64,000 bases of DNA from Cryptomeria japonica (Eukaryota > Streptophyta > Pinopsida > Cupressales > Cupressaceae). Positions within the stretch are counted from its first letter, which is position 1; the number at the start of each line of letters is the position of its first letter. Under the pieces are notes generated by a model. It had not been told where the DNA came from. It saw nothing but the letters and a program-made list of their open reading frames with translations, and searched no databases. The position numbers and the translations under genes are program-made. The stretch lies in NCBI RefSeq assembly GCF_030272615.1, contig NC_081413.1, positions 332,172,302 to 332,236,301 on the forward strand, written 5' to 3'. Shown piece by piece: positions 1 to 12,537 of this stretch.

Positions 1-618
1 CTAGGTTACAATTATTGGATTAACTTGTCATAAAGCTTGTAATTTGAACGTAATAAATGGATAACATATATTGGATTAACTATCATAATATCTAAATTGA
101 AAATTGAATGGATGAACCTCATTTGGTTATTTACCTTTTTATCTTAATAAATGAACATCGTCATATTAGCTTTATTTCACTAAATTGGATGAATTTATTT
201 AGTTGTTTACGTTTTATTCTAAACAAATAATCCTCACCAAATTAGTTGCATTCTAACTATAATTGGATGGACTTAAATTGGTTATTCCACATTATAACCT
301 TAATAAATGGACTTCATCTCTTAACAATATTTTTAACTACAATGGATGATCCTCATTTGGCTATTTACATTTTATCCTCTATAAATGAACTATGATTTAT
401 TAGTTGGTTATGTTTAAACCATAATGAATGAACTTCAATATGTTGTTTACATTTTAATTCCAAATGAAAGAATCTCATCTTATTAGCCATGTTTTAACTA
501 TAAAGGATGATCTCATTTGGTTGTTTACTTTTAAACCTAAATAAATGAACTACACCTTAATAACCATATGTTAACAAAAATGGGATGATCTCCTCTAGAT
601 TCCTAATTATATCAACCT

Positions 619-623
619 TAATG
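619..623. repeat. Target-site duplication of F2, left copy (taatg)
   Basis: Identical to 5025-5029 on the other side of F2. It directly abuts the tgtaatg terminus. Confidence 0.8.
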
Positions 624-2595
624 TGTAATGCCCCTACCCTAGTCGGACTTGTAAAACCCGTTTGACCTTGGTTGACTTCCTATGTGGCATTCTTGAATGG
701 TAGGTTAACCGTGGTGCAATGTGTAGTTTAGATAATATAAATAATCGTGCATACCTATTATTGTGCTTTTGCATCGATTCGTGTGTATATGTAATTGTTT
801 CCTAACTCATGTGATAAATCTCGAGCTAACGCCTTCATTGGATATGTATATGTATATGTATGCTTGCGTGATTCATGGGTGCAGGAGATTTCAGGTACAA
901 CACCGCCTAGGGCGAGGTTCATCTCCTTCGGGATTCGCAGGTTTGAGTAAACCTCCTCCGTCCTCAGAATTCGGATTTGGGGGTCATAAAACTCTTGTAT
1001 TGCCTTAGCCATGGTCAGGTGAGCATCGTGTGTGTGGTTTGTGGGGCTTTCTTTTCATTGGGTTGCATGTCGTGTGATTTGGTGGACTTCCTCGGTTTGC
1101 GTGCCATGCGCGGGGTAAGTGGAGTTTGTAATCCTAAGTATTTAATTCAATTTAATGAGTAGATGTACGCATTAGTAATTTAGAAATTTAAAATAGGTAG
1201 TTTCTTTTATATGATTAATCGTTAATTTAAAGAGATCGCTTTAATTATAATTGTAGCAAACTTAAAGCATTTAAATTGAAATAATGTGTTCATTTACGCA
1301 TTAAAAGTTGAGGAATTAAAATAAATAGGTTTCTTTCAAGAGATTAGTCATTTATTAAAAAAGTCACTTTATTATGTTGTAGCGAGTTAATTTAATAGTT
1401 AATTTTAAAAAATAACGAAATTCAATGAGTTATGCGTTTTAGAAAGGAAAGATTTAAAGTCATTGGGAAATAGAAATAAATTAATCATTTTCGCATTTTG
1501 GAAGAAAAAAGGGTAAATTTTATTATTTAAAAGAAATTATTTTCTTTTTACTTGTAAAGCTGATATAGTATAAAGGATTGATTTTTGGAAATTTAAATTG
1601 AATTAAATACCTTACCCTTGTTAATAGTTCAAAATATAAAATGTTGGCTAAAGTAATATGGAGAAATTAAAATTAGAATTAAATAAGAAATAGAGGCATT
1701 TTAATTTTAATTAGAAAATCGAATAAGATGTATTGAATAGTGGAAAGGAATGATTTCCATTCTTATTTTCTTTTATTTTAAAAATAAATGCCTAAATTCG
1801 AAATTGAAAATTAGGTAAAAAAAAAGAGGGTTTCTCATTTAACCTAGTTTTTGAAATATTTTTGGGGGTTCTTTCTTTTGGGAGCTGGTTGGAAAAAAAA
1901 AATGGCTTTGGAAGAGAGATTGGGGTTTTTGGGAGAAAATGGAGTTTTGCTTTGAGTTGCAGGTGGAGCTCTTCTTCAAAAATATTCTTCCCGGAATGCG
2001 TTTTGAGGTAGGAATCTGATCAACAGCTTGATTAAAATGTTTATAAAAAAAAAGGGGTTTTGTATTTTTCTTTCTTGCAACATTGGTTTTTTAGATTTTC
2101 CATTGATGTCTGTGAGTAAGTTTCATTGTAGAAAATTGGTAAAGCTTAACTTTTGTTGGATCTTTGTGTGGAAAATGGACTGCAAACATTGTTTTGGATT
2201 TGGTGGTTATTCTTCAAACTCTTCTATTTTTTTTTTGAAATCCATAACATTCTGGAAAAAGAGAAAAAAATAAAAATGGTTGTGACTGCAATTAATGGAG
2301 AATGGGGGTTTTTATGTTTTGTGTTTGGTTATTTCGTTCATGTTTATGTCAAAAAAAAATATTGTTCTCTAGTTTGTTGTTATTTTGAGCAATCTGGAAA
2401 TTTTATGCGACTGTGATTGTTTTTTAAAAAAAAAAGGGTTTTGCTGGAAAATGTTCTAAGTCTATGTTTCAGACTGTGTGAGTTGTTTTGGTGTTTTATT
2501 TATCTTTTATTGATATTCTGCATATACTATATTTTTTTAAAAAAATAATATTAAATAATTTTTTTTTTATGAGAATACATCTCATCGCTGGGAGG

Positions 2596-2732
2596 CAGTA
2601 GGTAGCTACTGCTACCAGTTGGTAGCAGCGCTACCAATGGCAGCGAACTGCTACCAAATGGTAGCAGTGCTACCAGAGGTAGCAGCCTGCTACCATTTGG
2701 TAGCAACGCTACCAATGGTAGCATGGGCTGCC
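2596..2732. repeat. Cluster of about six short palindromes (gctacca/tggtagc)
   Basis: The block is built from gctaccannttggtagc-type units, each an imperfect palindrome of 16-20 bases placed end to end. It is far richer in G+C than its surroundings. Both strands stay open through it (short frames of 65 and 100 residues), which reflects the repeat and not coding. Confidence 0.85.
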
Positions 2733-2815
2733 AAAGGGGGGGGCCCACGTGGGTACCTTCCCTCTTTTTTTTTGAAAATTAAAAAGTTTTTTTTCTTATT
2801 TATATTTTTTTTTAT

Positions 2816-2923
<108 letters not shown>

Positions 2924-3772
2924 AAAAGGAAATAAAAAAAATAAAAATCAAATTAATAATTGAATTTAAATTTAGTTTCTCTTATATTATTTAACTCCAA
3001 ATTATTAAATAATATTTGGATCTTGGATAATCGACACTTAGTAAACCCATACTTTAATACAAGTTATTAATTTCATATTGATTTTGTCATGCTCGGGTTA
3101 ATACATATTATTAACATGGACTAAGTATTAATGATGGATTAATGTGAATTTTTAAATAAAAGTTAATTTAGCAAATCCATAAACTTGATCGACATTAATG
3201 GTTAAAAAGATATGGTAAACTTGATTGACATTAATGGTAAGATTTGATATGCTAGTGTTTGGTCATAAGTCGGTCAAGCCCCTAGTTAGGGTACCATCAG
3301 ACAAGGGAATCTAAGTTTGTGTTTTTTTTCTTTATGGTTCAATTTGATCAGCTTCTAAAAGGGATCACTATGTAATAATCAATCGAGGTAGATGTTGTAT
3401 AGTGGATGTGTTCGCATAAAGGGCTGAGTTGTAAAAGACATGTAAATTATGTATTCCTAACAATGATAAATGCCAGAGGGGTCTTGCAGTTGAGCAAACC
3501 CGGAGATGTAGCCCCTTTAGGGGTGAACTCCGAGATCATATCTGTGTTATGCGATGTTTTTAGCCTCCTTTGTTTCATGCTTTAAGTTATCATGTATGGT
3601 TGTTATCTTGTATAAGTGTATGATGGGAATTTAATGAAACTAGATTAAAGTGCACAAAAGTAGACATCTTGATAAATGTAGTAATCAGGTTCATAAAGCA
3701 TTGTAAATTATGATTATGGAAAAATATTTTGTTTATGTTAAATAAAAGTAGTAATAGTGGAAATAATCTAGC

Positions 3773-4640
3773 TAGGTTACCATTATTGGATTAACTTGTT
3801 ATTAAGAATGTAAATTGAACGAATGTGAATGGGAAACAAAGTTAGAATTAATGTTATAATTTCTAAGTTGAAATCTAAAGGATGAACACCATAAAGGTTT
3901 TTACTTTTTATCTTAGTAAATGAGTATCGCCATGTTAATTATATTTCGTTATATTGGATGAATTTGTTTAGTTATTTCACGTTTTAATCTCAACAAATAA
4001 TACTTACCAAATTAACTTGATAATTGGGTGAACTCAACTATTTATCCATAATTATAACCCTAATAAAAGAATCTCTTTATAATTGCAAAAAAAAAAATTG
4101 AACTAAAATGGGAAGTATTCGTATAGTTGTTTATATCTTAATCCTAGTAAATGTATCTCTTCATATTAACTTCATTTAACTAAAAAGAGTGACATGCAAT
4201 AAGATAGTTATATTCAAATCCTAATGGGAGAACGTCACTATGAACTTATATTTTAATCCTGTAATGATGAATTTCATCTTGCTAACTATATTTTAATTTA
4301 AAGGATGAACTCTTGTGTCCTAATACATATCCACCTTAATGAATTGAGTCCATCTAATAGCACTATTAAAGCTTCAATGAATGAACTCTATGGCTTCTTG
4401 CATCTTATCCACCATAAAAGAACTACGACTCTTTAGTTTGGTTATGCTTAAACTTTAATGAAGGAACCTCACTCTATTAATGGTAGTTTAATCCTCAAGG
4501 AATGAATCTCACCTTATTAGCCATACTTTTAATTATAAAGGATGATAACAATTGTGGGTGGTTGCCTTAAACCCAATGAATGAACTTCATTATATTAAAT
4601 GCTATGAACCTTTTGGGAAGCCTCTTAATGTAATTATGAA
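3773..4640. repeat. Degenerate array of about 60-bp units with aatgaac core
   Basis: The segment repeats a loose unit resembling ...taatgaatgaactcatctt-ttagttat..., with many point changes and small length changes. The same array is present at 1-618 and 5025-5160 in F1, so it is a family feature and not a local expansion. Confidence 0.65.
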
Positions 4641-5024
4641 TTAAAGTGCAATGAGTAAATAACCACGCGATGGCCTCCTATCCACCCGAAATAAATGAAC
4701 GCTTCCTAAAAATTCTAAGATTTCATATCATTGAACATATATATAACCATGTCTTATGCGTTATCTCGTAATTAAGATATCTGGCTTATTGGATCAATTG
4801 ACGCGAGTTGAGTTGGGAGTAGGGTTATGTAATCGCGTTGGGAAACTCCTTAGGTTTGTATAGCCTTCCACTGTGTTATCTAGTTTTAGATAACTCCAAA
4901 ATTATCTTAATGTTGTAACTAATCAGTAATACTCTTAAAATATTATAAAAAAAAATAAAATATTTACACTCTATTTGAGTGTTTTTAACTTAAACCCTTA
5001 GGGGTTTCCTGGCGGGGCATTACA

Positions 5025-5029
5025 TAATG
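5025..5029. repeat. Target-site duplication of F2, right copy (taatg)
   Basis: Directly follows the cattaca terminus of F2 and matches 619-623. Confidence 0.8.
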
Positions 5030-6489
5030 GATGAATTTTTATGTTATTTAGGTGTTAACTTCAATGGGTATATACCCCCATGTTAGTCTCATCTTCAACC
5101 TCAATGGATGAACACATCCTATTATTTATAATTTTAATTGACTAAACAAATCATACCCGTATTTTAAGTAATAACATGTTAATAAAATAATTGGCTTAAT
5201 TGGATCAAGATGTAGAGAGTTGAGTTAGATGTTAGCAACGTAATGACGTTGGGAAACTCCTTAGGTTCGTTTAGCCTTCCGCTGTGTTATCTAAGCATTA
5301 GATAACTCCAAAGTATCTTAATGTTGTGACTAAATATTAACACTCTTATTTATTATCATTATATTAAAAAAAATAAAAAATATCTACACCCCATTTGAGT
5401 GTTTTATCTTACACCCTTCGGGGTTTCCTAGCGGGGCATTACAAAGTTTTACACCTGAGTTGTCCAATGCACAAAAAAGCAAAAAAAATAAAAAAATAAG
5501 AAAAAAATTATAAAAATAAAAAAGTGCAATAAAGCAAGTAATGAAAACCCAGTAACAGGCGCTATTTGTGATAGATCAAATTTTATATCTATCAATACAT
5601 GTATCATACCCTTTGCATCCATTTCATCTGGGCCATTGGTCGACACAACTCTTTAACATAGTTCAATCTTGGACACACTTAGCGTAGTCACTATCCTTCA
5701 TTGTCTACAACAATTTACCTATGTAATACCTCACCATGGCTTGGTAATCAGTGTATATATCCATATCGACAATTGTGTCCAGGGTTGGGGGTAAAATAAT
5801 CCTGATCGCGCTAGGGTCAATTTAACCTTTTTTGGGTTTAAATAAGCAAGCAACCACATGAACAAAGACATATCTCGCAAAACAAAGATCGTACAACTCA
5901 ATGATGAACAATCAAAACAATATCCGGACACACCAAGGGATATCCACAAAACTGAACAATGATCTATTTGGCAAGATGTTTTTATCTGACAAGTAGCATG
6001 GGTAAGAATGCATGTTCATCTATGGTAGTTTTATTTTTGTTATCAAATCTCCTAAGCAACTCAAGGATGTCTTGAAACTAGAGAAGCAAGGAAGGAGTTT
6101 GATATTTTCATTTGTCTGTTGTTTGTGAGCGAATCCTTAATACTATGCAAATTTGTCTCAAGAAATGATTGGTAACGTATCATCGAGGACATTTCAGAAT
6201 TACACAGAATAAAGGTTAACTCTTGCCTGTTTTACACAAGCAACACTCAGGTCGTCTTGGTTCACTTATACCTCAATGCTTGTGTCATCTTGCAATATAA
6301 AAAATCATGTAAGTTATACTCAAGTCATCGTGGTTCAATTATACCATCAATTTTTGTATTAACTTTCATCATTTTAAAAGCTCAATGATTGAAAAAAGAG
6401 CACAAATAATTGACCGATGGAATGACAACGTTACATGCTTACGCCTGCATGGTTAAATAGATCATCATCAACATCATTATCATTAGATT

Positions 6490-6725
6490 AACTATCATAT
6501 CATTTTAAATCATTGCATTTTGTTTCATATCATTTTAAATCATTGCATTAAGTTGCATATTATTTTAATTTTTACATTTAATTTACACATCATTGCATTT
6601 AGTTGCATAACATTAAACATTGAATTTAGTTGCATATCATTTCGCATTGCATCTAATTGCATATCATTTTAAATCATTCTATATCAGTGCATTTAGTTGC
6701 ATATCATATAAATTGCACATTCATT
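6490..6725. repeat. Minisatellite of about 30-35 bp (ttgcatatcattttaaatca)
   Basis: Roughly seven or eight imperfect copies of a unit containing ttgcatatcattttaaatc follow one another. It is the first of four arrays in the G 3' region. Confidence 0.8.
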
Positions 6726-6847
6726 ACACAACATCATACATCAACACATCTAAATCTGCTTGCAACGTGATATCAACAAAATATTAATTATCTAACAATT
6801 AGTATCCTATCTGTTCAATATGAGATCTTAATCAGTCTCTGTGAGAA

Positions 6848-7268
6848 CCTATCAGTGATGCAAGTCACACTATCAATCAAGAGTTTCTATCACAAACTCT
6901 TATCAAATTAGGTGGGTTCATCTTAACCTATCCTATCAGTAACACAAGCCATAAAATCAATCAAGAGTTTCTATCACAAACTCTTATCAAATTAGCAGGT
7001 TCATCTCAACCTAGCCTATTAGTGACAAGGTCACACAATTATCAAACTTGGAGTTAAATTAATAACTCTTATCAATTGACAGGTTCATCTCAACCTATCC
7101 TATCAGTGGAAAAGCCATACAATCATCAAACTTGGAGTTCAATCATTAACTCTTATCAATTGGAAGGTTCATCACACCTATCCTATCAATGGAAAAGCCA
7201 TACAAAATTCAAAACTTGGAGTTAAATCAATAACTCTTATCAATTCAATCAAACCTATCCTATCAGTG
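6848..7268. repeat. Minisatellite of about 70-110 bp (actcttatcaa...cctatcctatcag)
   Basis: Five imperfect copies contain a first part ending in aactcttatcaa and a second part cctatcctatcagtg. Copies differ in length because of small deletions. Confidence 0.8.
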
Positions 7269-7882
7269 ATGCGATCATCTATCTTTGTCTTACACAAGAT
7301 GTATCCTTCCTAAAATGAGACATGATCATCTATTTTTGTCTTATACAAGATGTATCCTCCCTGAAACCAAAAACAATCATCTATCTTTGTCTTACATGGG
7401 ATGTATCCTTCCTGAAACCAGACATGATCATCTATCTTTGTCTTACATAGGATGTATCCTTCTTGAAACCATAAATGGTCATCTATCTTTATCTTACATG
7501 ATGTATCCTTCCTGAAACCAGACACGATCATCTATCTTTGTCTTACAGAGGATGTATCCTTCCTGAAAAAAGACACAATCATCTATCTTTGTCTTACACA
7601 AGATATATCCTTCCTGAAACTAGACACGATCATCTATAATTGTCTTACATAGGATGTTTCCTTCCTGAAATGAGACATGATCATCTATCTTTGTCTTACA
7701 TAGGATGTATCCTTCCCGAAACTAGACACAATCATCTATCTTTGTCTTATACAAGATGTATCCTTCATGAAACCAAACATTATCATCTATCATTGTCTTA
7801 CATAGGATGTATCCTTCCTGAAACCAGACATGATCATCTATCTTTGTCTTACACAGGATGTGTCCTTCTTGAAACCAGACTT
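7269..7882. repeat. 51-bp minisatellite, about 12 copies
   Basis: The unit reads roughly gatcatctatctttgtctta then catgggatgtatccttcctg then aaaccagaca. Copies differ by point changes. Because 51 is a multiple of three, frames of 73-99 residues stay open on both strands; these are artefacts of periodicity. Element A has about two copies of a related unit at 31275-31370 and element B about one at 49495-49545. Confidence 0.93.
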
Positions 7883-7990
7883 AATCTCAATCTAATCAAT
7901 CTTATCTATCCAATCAATCTTATCTATCCCATCTATTAAATCAATCTTATCAATCCAATCAATCTTATCTATCCAATCTATCAAACTCAA
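7883..7990. repeat. Short tandem array (atcaatcttatctatcca, about 20 bp)
   Basis: About five imperfect copies of a pyrimidine/A-rich unit directly follow the 51-bp array. Confidence 0.75.
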
Positions 7991-8224
7991 TCAATAACTA
8001 ACTGGGCGAACAAATCAACACAATCAAGAAATTGACATTTTCTTGGGAGATCAAATCAAGTTAATCAACAAAATCAAGTATTTAATCAGGAAATGAATCG
8101 ATTGTCAAAATCGCCAAAAAATCATAAATCCTCAATTCATCTCCCGAGGGGGCATCATCAACGCATCAAATCAGCACCGAGGGATTTTTTTTTTTTTTTT
8201 TGGAAACATCATTTAGCAATTTTT

Positions 8225-8271
8225 TCTTTGAACTAACGTGTGCACACACATCACTTCAAAGAGGGGCAAAA
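8225..8271 (+). promoter_or_regulatory. Inverted repeat and polypurine tract of element G
   Basis: The left arm tctttgaa (8225-8232) and right arm ttcaaaga (8255-8262) are perfect complements separated by 22 bases. The right arm runs into the purine tract caaagaggggcaaaa, which ends at the LTR start at 8272. A purine tract at this position primes plus-strand synthesis in LTR elements. The same arrangement occurs in elements A and B. Confidence 0.75.
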
Positions 8272-9625
8272 TGTAGACGTATAAATCTGACCATATAATT
8301 AAATAAATATTTAATGTTTATTTAATCTATTAAATCAATTTCTCTATCAATTAAATCATATTTAATTAATTCACCCACAATTCCTCTATTAATTAAATGA
8401 ATTATTCAATTTATTTAATTTAAATCATCTAGCCATATTGTAGCCTTTAGTTAAATAAATCACCTTTATTTAATTAAATCTCCCTTTCCCATTTAATTAA
8501 ATTCATATTTAATTAAAACCCCTCTCCAATTTAAATAAATCAAATTTATTTAAATATCTATCCAAATGCAAGTTGTCACCCACCTTTTTGAAATAAATCA
8601 CTTTATTTCAAATAAAATCCAAAAATATCCTCCCACTTGCATCCTCCTAACAAATCTATTTGCATGCCTAATTATCTTGTAGATTCTTCTAAACCATCCT
8701 AATTAGCCTAATCCCACCCTTAAGCATTTGCACATTCCTTAAGAGAAGGCCACTTCTCAAAAACCCTCAAAGTCTTCATAAACCATTAAAGGCTTTATGT
8801 CTTCAACAAGCTAACCTCTAAAGTCTTCAATAACCATTAATGGTTAACTCAATCTCAACCCTTGGTTAGAGACTTTCTCTCTAACTTAATCCTTATCTGA
8901 CCCATGGGTCTCTTCAAGCACACATTACTTTGACCCTAGTTATCCTATTAACCCTTGCACAAAATTTTACCCTTTGGGTAAAATCTTTATCCACTAACCT
9001 AACCCTAACCTTACCCCCTAGGGTAACCACCATGTCTTCTTAGGCATTTAATGCCTCTTCTCTCTTTTCTCAAGCCTTCTCATGGTGACACTTGTCAACA
9101 TGGGATTGGGTTGAAAGTATAACATGGATTGAAGATCATCCAATCCTAACCCTTGTTAAGATTACTCAATCTTAACCATCCAATTGCCCATTTCTTCTAT
9201 AAATAGGCCTCATTTCCTTCATTTTCAAGATATCCAAGTTTTCATGCATCTACATTATATTCTAATTTTATCAAGCATTTTCCTCTCTTTGATAATTAAC
9301 ATTTTAATCATTTAGGATCATATTAATATAGAATTTTCATCATGAATCATGTTAACATATTTTGTTAGTTTCTTTATCATATAATTATCTTCATCATAGC
9401 ATAACTAACCATATCTAAGTAAGCTTATCATATCATATATATTAGGTGCATCTTGCATATAGATTATCATACATTATCACTCATTCTTGGAGTTGTCATT
9501 GCAAAAGTCAGTTGCTCAATGATTTGAGAGAAACCATTGATTTGAGGAATAATGTGAGATAGAGAACAATAAGACACATCTTGGGGGATTAACTTGTTTA
9601 AATTAGTTTAATCTTAGTTAGTCTT
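8272..9625 (+). mobile_element. LTR of element G, copy 1
   Basis: Starts tgtagacgtataaatctgac directly after a purine tract, so it is a 3' LTR. The interior has ATTAAAT-rich sequence, a TATA box (9198-9205) and a tail that runs to a second copy starting at 9626. No canonical CA terminus is visible at the right end, so the exact end is uncertain. Confidence 0.68.
9198..9205 (+). promoter_or_regulatory. TATA box of LTR G copy 1
   Basis: tataaata in the context ttctataaataggcctc, at the equivalent place to the TATA box in copy 2. Position within the LTR fits the U3/R border. Confidence 0.6.
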
Positions 9626-11000
9626 TGTAGTCACATAAATCTATCCATTTTGATTAAATGCATATTTACTATTTATTTGATAACAAACTATCAACAACCA
9701 ATTAATTCATCCTCAAACTCCTTCTCCTATTAATTAAATAAATTATCCAATTTATTTAAATTAATTCATTAAACCAAATTCACAATTAATTAAATGAATA
9801 AATCCTATTTATGTAATTTAATCTCTTTTCCTCTTTTAAATAAATAAATAAAACATTTATTTAAATCATTAAAACCCCCCCACTTGCATTCTCCTAAAAA
9901 TGCAAGTTTCAACCACAAGTTGAAATAAAATAATTTTATTTTAATTAAAATCCTATTTTTCCTCACCCATCAAATCCACTTGCAATCCTAAATCCCCTTC
10001 TAGACCCTTCTAATCACTTTCTAACCATTCCTAGTTATCCTAATCCATCCCCTAAATATTGTCACATTCCTAAGCAACTTGGAGTCACTTCTCAAAGCCT
10101 TCAAAGTCTTTGAAAAGAATTTAATGCTTTATGTGTTCAACAAGCTAACCCTAAAGTCTTCCAAACTACTAATGGCTCTTACATGACCATTAATGGGTCT
10201 TACATAACTATTTATGGTTAAATATACTTGCTCTCATGGTTGGAGACTTTACCTCTAACCCAACCCTCATTTAACCCATGGGTCTCTTCAAGCATTTATT
10301 GCTTTGACCATGGTTATCCTCACTAACTTTTGCACAAGAGTTTATCCATTGGATAAAGGCATTATTTCTTGAATAATGAATTTATTCACTCAACTCACAT
10401 TAACCTTACCTCCCAAGTTAACCCTCAAGTCATGTCAAGCATTTAATGCTTATTCCCTCTCCTCTCAACCCATCTCATGTTGACATTTGTCATCCTGGGA
10501 TTGGATTGAAAGTCCTCACATGGATCTTAAGCCCTTCAATCCTGACCCTTGTTGAGATTACTAAACCTCAACCATGCATTGCTCTATTTTACCTATAAAT
10601 AGAGCTCATTTCTTCATAATCCAAATTCTGAAAACTTGTATGCATTTAACCTATAGTGAAATTTAGAGAGCATTTAGCATAAGCATTTACATTTACTCTT
10701 TTGGACTAAAATTAACACTAGATTAGATAATAGTTTCATTTTTAGCTTGTTCACATTTGCATACTTTCACAATCATATCACAATCTTGAATCTCCATAAG
10801 ACTTCCATAGCAGTGCACAACTGAGAGCTACACTCATGTGGAACTTGGAGAGGAGAGGAACAAGGGAGGAGCAACTATGAGCATCTTAGTTAGCATTTGG
10901 AGGAGCATAGTTTATTTATTCTATGTTTGTATGATTTTTATTTCATGGTCAATATCTCTCTTGATATGCCTGTTTAGAATATTCTTTGATTGCTAACACG
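9626..11000 (+). mobile_element. LTR of element G family, copy 2, right end uncertain
   Basis: Begins tgtagtcacataaatct, a diverged version of the copy 1 start. It follows the same order of blocks: attaaat-rich start, catttaatgc segment, ccttgttgagattact segment, TATA box. It lies head to tail with copy 1 with no internal region between them. The right edge fades before the copia sequence at 11148; I see nothing recognisable in about 11000-11147. Confidence 0.58.
10594..10601 (+). promoter_or_regulatory. TATA box of LTR G copy 2
   Basis: tataaata in the context acctataaatagagctc, matching the copy 1 TATA box by position and flanks. Confidence 0.55.
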
Positions 11001-11147
11001 AATTTTTGCTTCTTGTGTGTGTTGTCATCAAGCCAAATTTTCTAATCCTTTTTGCAGAGCATCAGTCTTTATATTCAAAAGTTTCATTGGTATGTTAGTT
11101 TCTAGTTTCAATTTTGATATACTGATTACACTAATTCTCGCATACAG

Positions 11148-12270
11148 ATTCAAGTTGTCATAAGATTCAAATATAGTTTGTAGACTCAAGAAGGTAGTTT
11201 ATGGACTCAAGAAAGCTTGTAGAGATTCATATGCAAGGTTGGAAAGGTATTTGTTGCAACAAAATTTCAAGAGTGTTACTATTGATAGTAATCTTTATTT
11301 CAATGTTCAAGGTGATAAATTGTTGATTGTTGTTGTGTATGTTGATGATATCATATTTGGAGGAGAGGATGATGTATGTAGGAAGTTTGGAGAAGAGATG
11401 AAAAATGAATTTGAGATGTCCATGACATGTGAGATGTCATTTTTCCTTGGTCTTCAAGTTAATAAAAAAAATGAAGTTTTATTTCTCAGACCAAGTATAT
11501 CAAGGAGATGAACTAAATAAGTTTGAGATGGAGAATTCTAAATCAGTTGCAACCCCAATGGCTACTAGTTATAAATTAAGCAAGGATGATGGATATTTGG
11601 ATGTTGATAAAAAAATTATAGATGTATGGTTGGAGGATTATTGTAATTGTCTGCTTCAATAGCAGATATTATGCAAGTTGTTTGTTTGATTGTAACATAT
11701 CAAGCCAATCGTAAGAAATCTTATGATCAAGCAATAAAGATGATATTCAGATATTTGAAAGGGACTCTGGATTGTGGACTATGATATAAGAAGTATAATG
11801 ATTTAAAACTGAAAGCTTATACATATGCTGATTGGGACGAATGTGCAAATAACAACAGTAGAAGTGGTGATGTATTTTTATTGGGAGATAAATTGGTCTC
11901 TTGGCTGAGTAAGGAATAGGATTCAATGTCATTATCTAGTGCATAAGTAGAATGAATTGTAGGAGCATCTTGTTGCACTTAGGTTATGTGGATGAATCAA
12001 ACTCTTAGTGATATTAAGGTGAAGTATGGTGAATAAATTTCTAGTATGAGTGATAATATAAGTGCTCTTAAAATTTAAAATAATCTGGTAGTTCATTCAA
12101 GGACTAAACACATTACAATCAACTATCATTTCTTAAGAGAGACGGTTGCAGAGAAGGAAGACAGTTTGGAGTATGTTCATACTAAAGAAGTGTATATATC
12201 TTTACTAAGCCTTTGGCAAAGGATACCTTTTATTATCTCCAACAAAAATTTGTGGTTTATTTTCCTTCCT
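11148..12270 (+). pseudogene. Ty1/copia reverse transcriptase-RNase H fragment, decayed
   Basis: Only the C-terminal part of a copia pol polyprotein remains. The first part encodes the RT palm with the catalytic YVDDIIFGG motif (11338-11364) followed by the FFLGLQV stretch. A frameshift near 11465-11500 moves reading to a second frame containing MENSKSVATPMATSYKLS. The RNase H part then shows the characteristic RYLKGTLD, ADWDE, SLSSA and HSRTKHITI segments, broken by several in-frame stops. Integrase, protease and gag are missing on the left. In a working copia element this enzyme copies RNA into DNA in the virus-like particle; this copy cannot. It ends just left of a copia-type purine tract and LTR. 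Confidence 0.9.
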
Positions 12271-12537
12271 TTAAACTAGATGAATTCAGTTGGTGCATCT
12301 GTCTAGGGGAGTTCTAAAGTTCATTATTTACTCCTACATTGATGCGATGGCTAATCTCAAGGGGACTAGTGATTATTATAGTTATTAGAGCTTATCAAAA
12401 AGGGAATGAGAGTTTAAAAGAGTACCTTTTTTCCTTGACATCAAAGAGGGATATGGATACAAATTGGGAGATAGTTCAGTTGCTATGCCAGTGAACTTTA
12501 TTGTTGGTGGAGTGTTGTGATTAATGATAAAGGGGGA
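12271..12537 (+). other. Copia 3' non-coding tail ending in a purine tract
   Basis: No coding sequence is recognised. The segment ends in gataaaggggga (12526-12537), a copia-like purine tract immediately left of the LTR. An equivalent gacaaaggggga sits at 59429-59440. Confidence 0.6.

Larger units (their letters stand above)
5449..8271 (+). mobile_element. Element G: 3' internal remnant of a gypsy-type element related to A and B
   Basis: The left part resembles the 3' non-coding region of element A: an A-rich stretch of caaaaaa units (5459-5525) followed by a gaaaaccc-agtaacagg motif (5543-5559), matching A at about 30000-30172. It then holds four minisatellite arrays (6490-7990). It ends in an inverted repeat and purine tract immediately left of an LTR beginning tgtagacg. 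No gag or pol sequence remains in the window. F1 inserted at its left end. Confidence 0.7.

Noticed and set aside
7269-7882. Regular 51-bp repeats resembling a CRISPR array, and frames of 73-99 residues on both strands
   Set aside because: The whole unit repeats, with no variable spacers, and this is plant DNA. The frames stay open only because 51 is a multiple of three.
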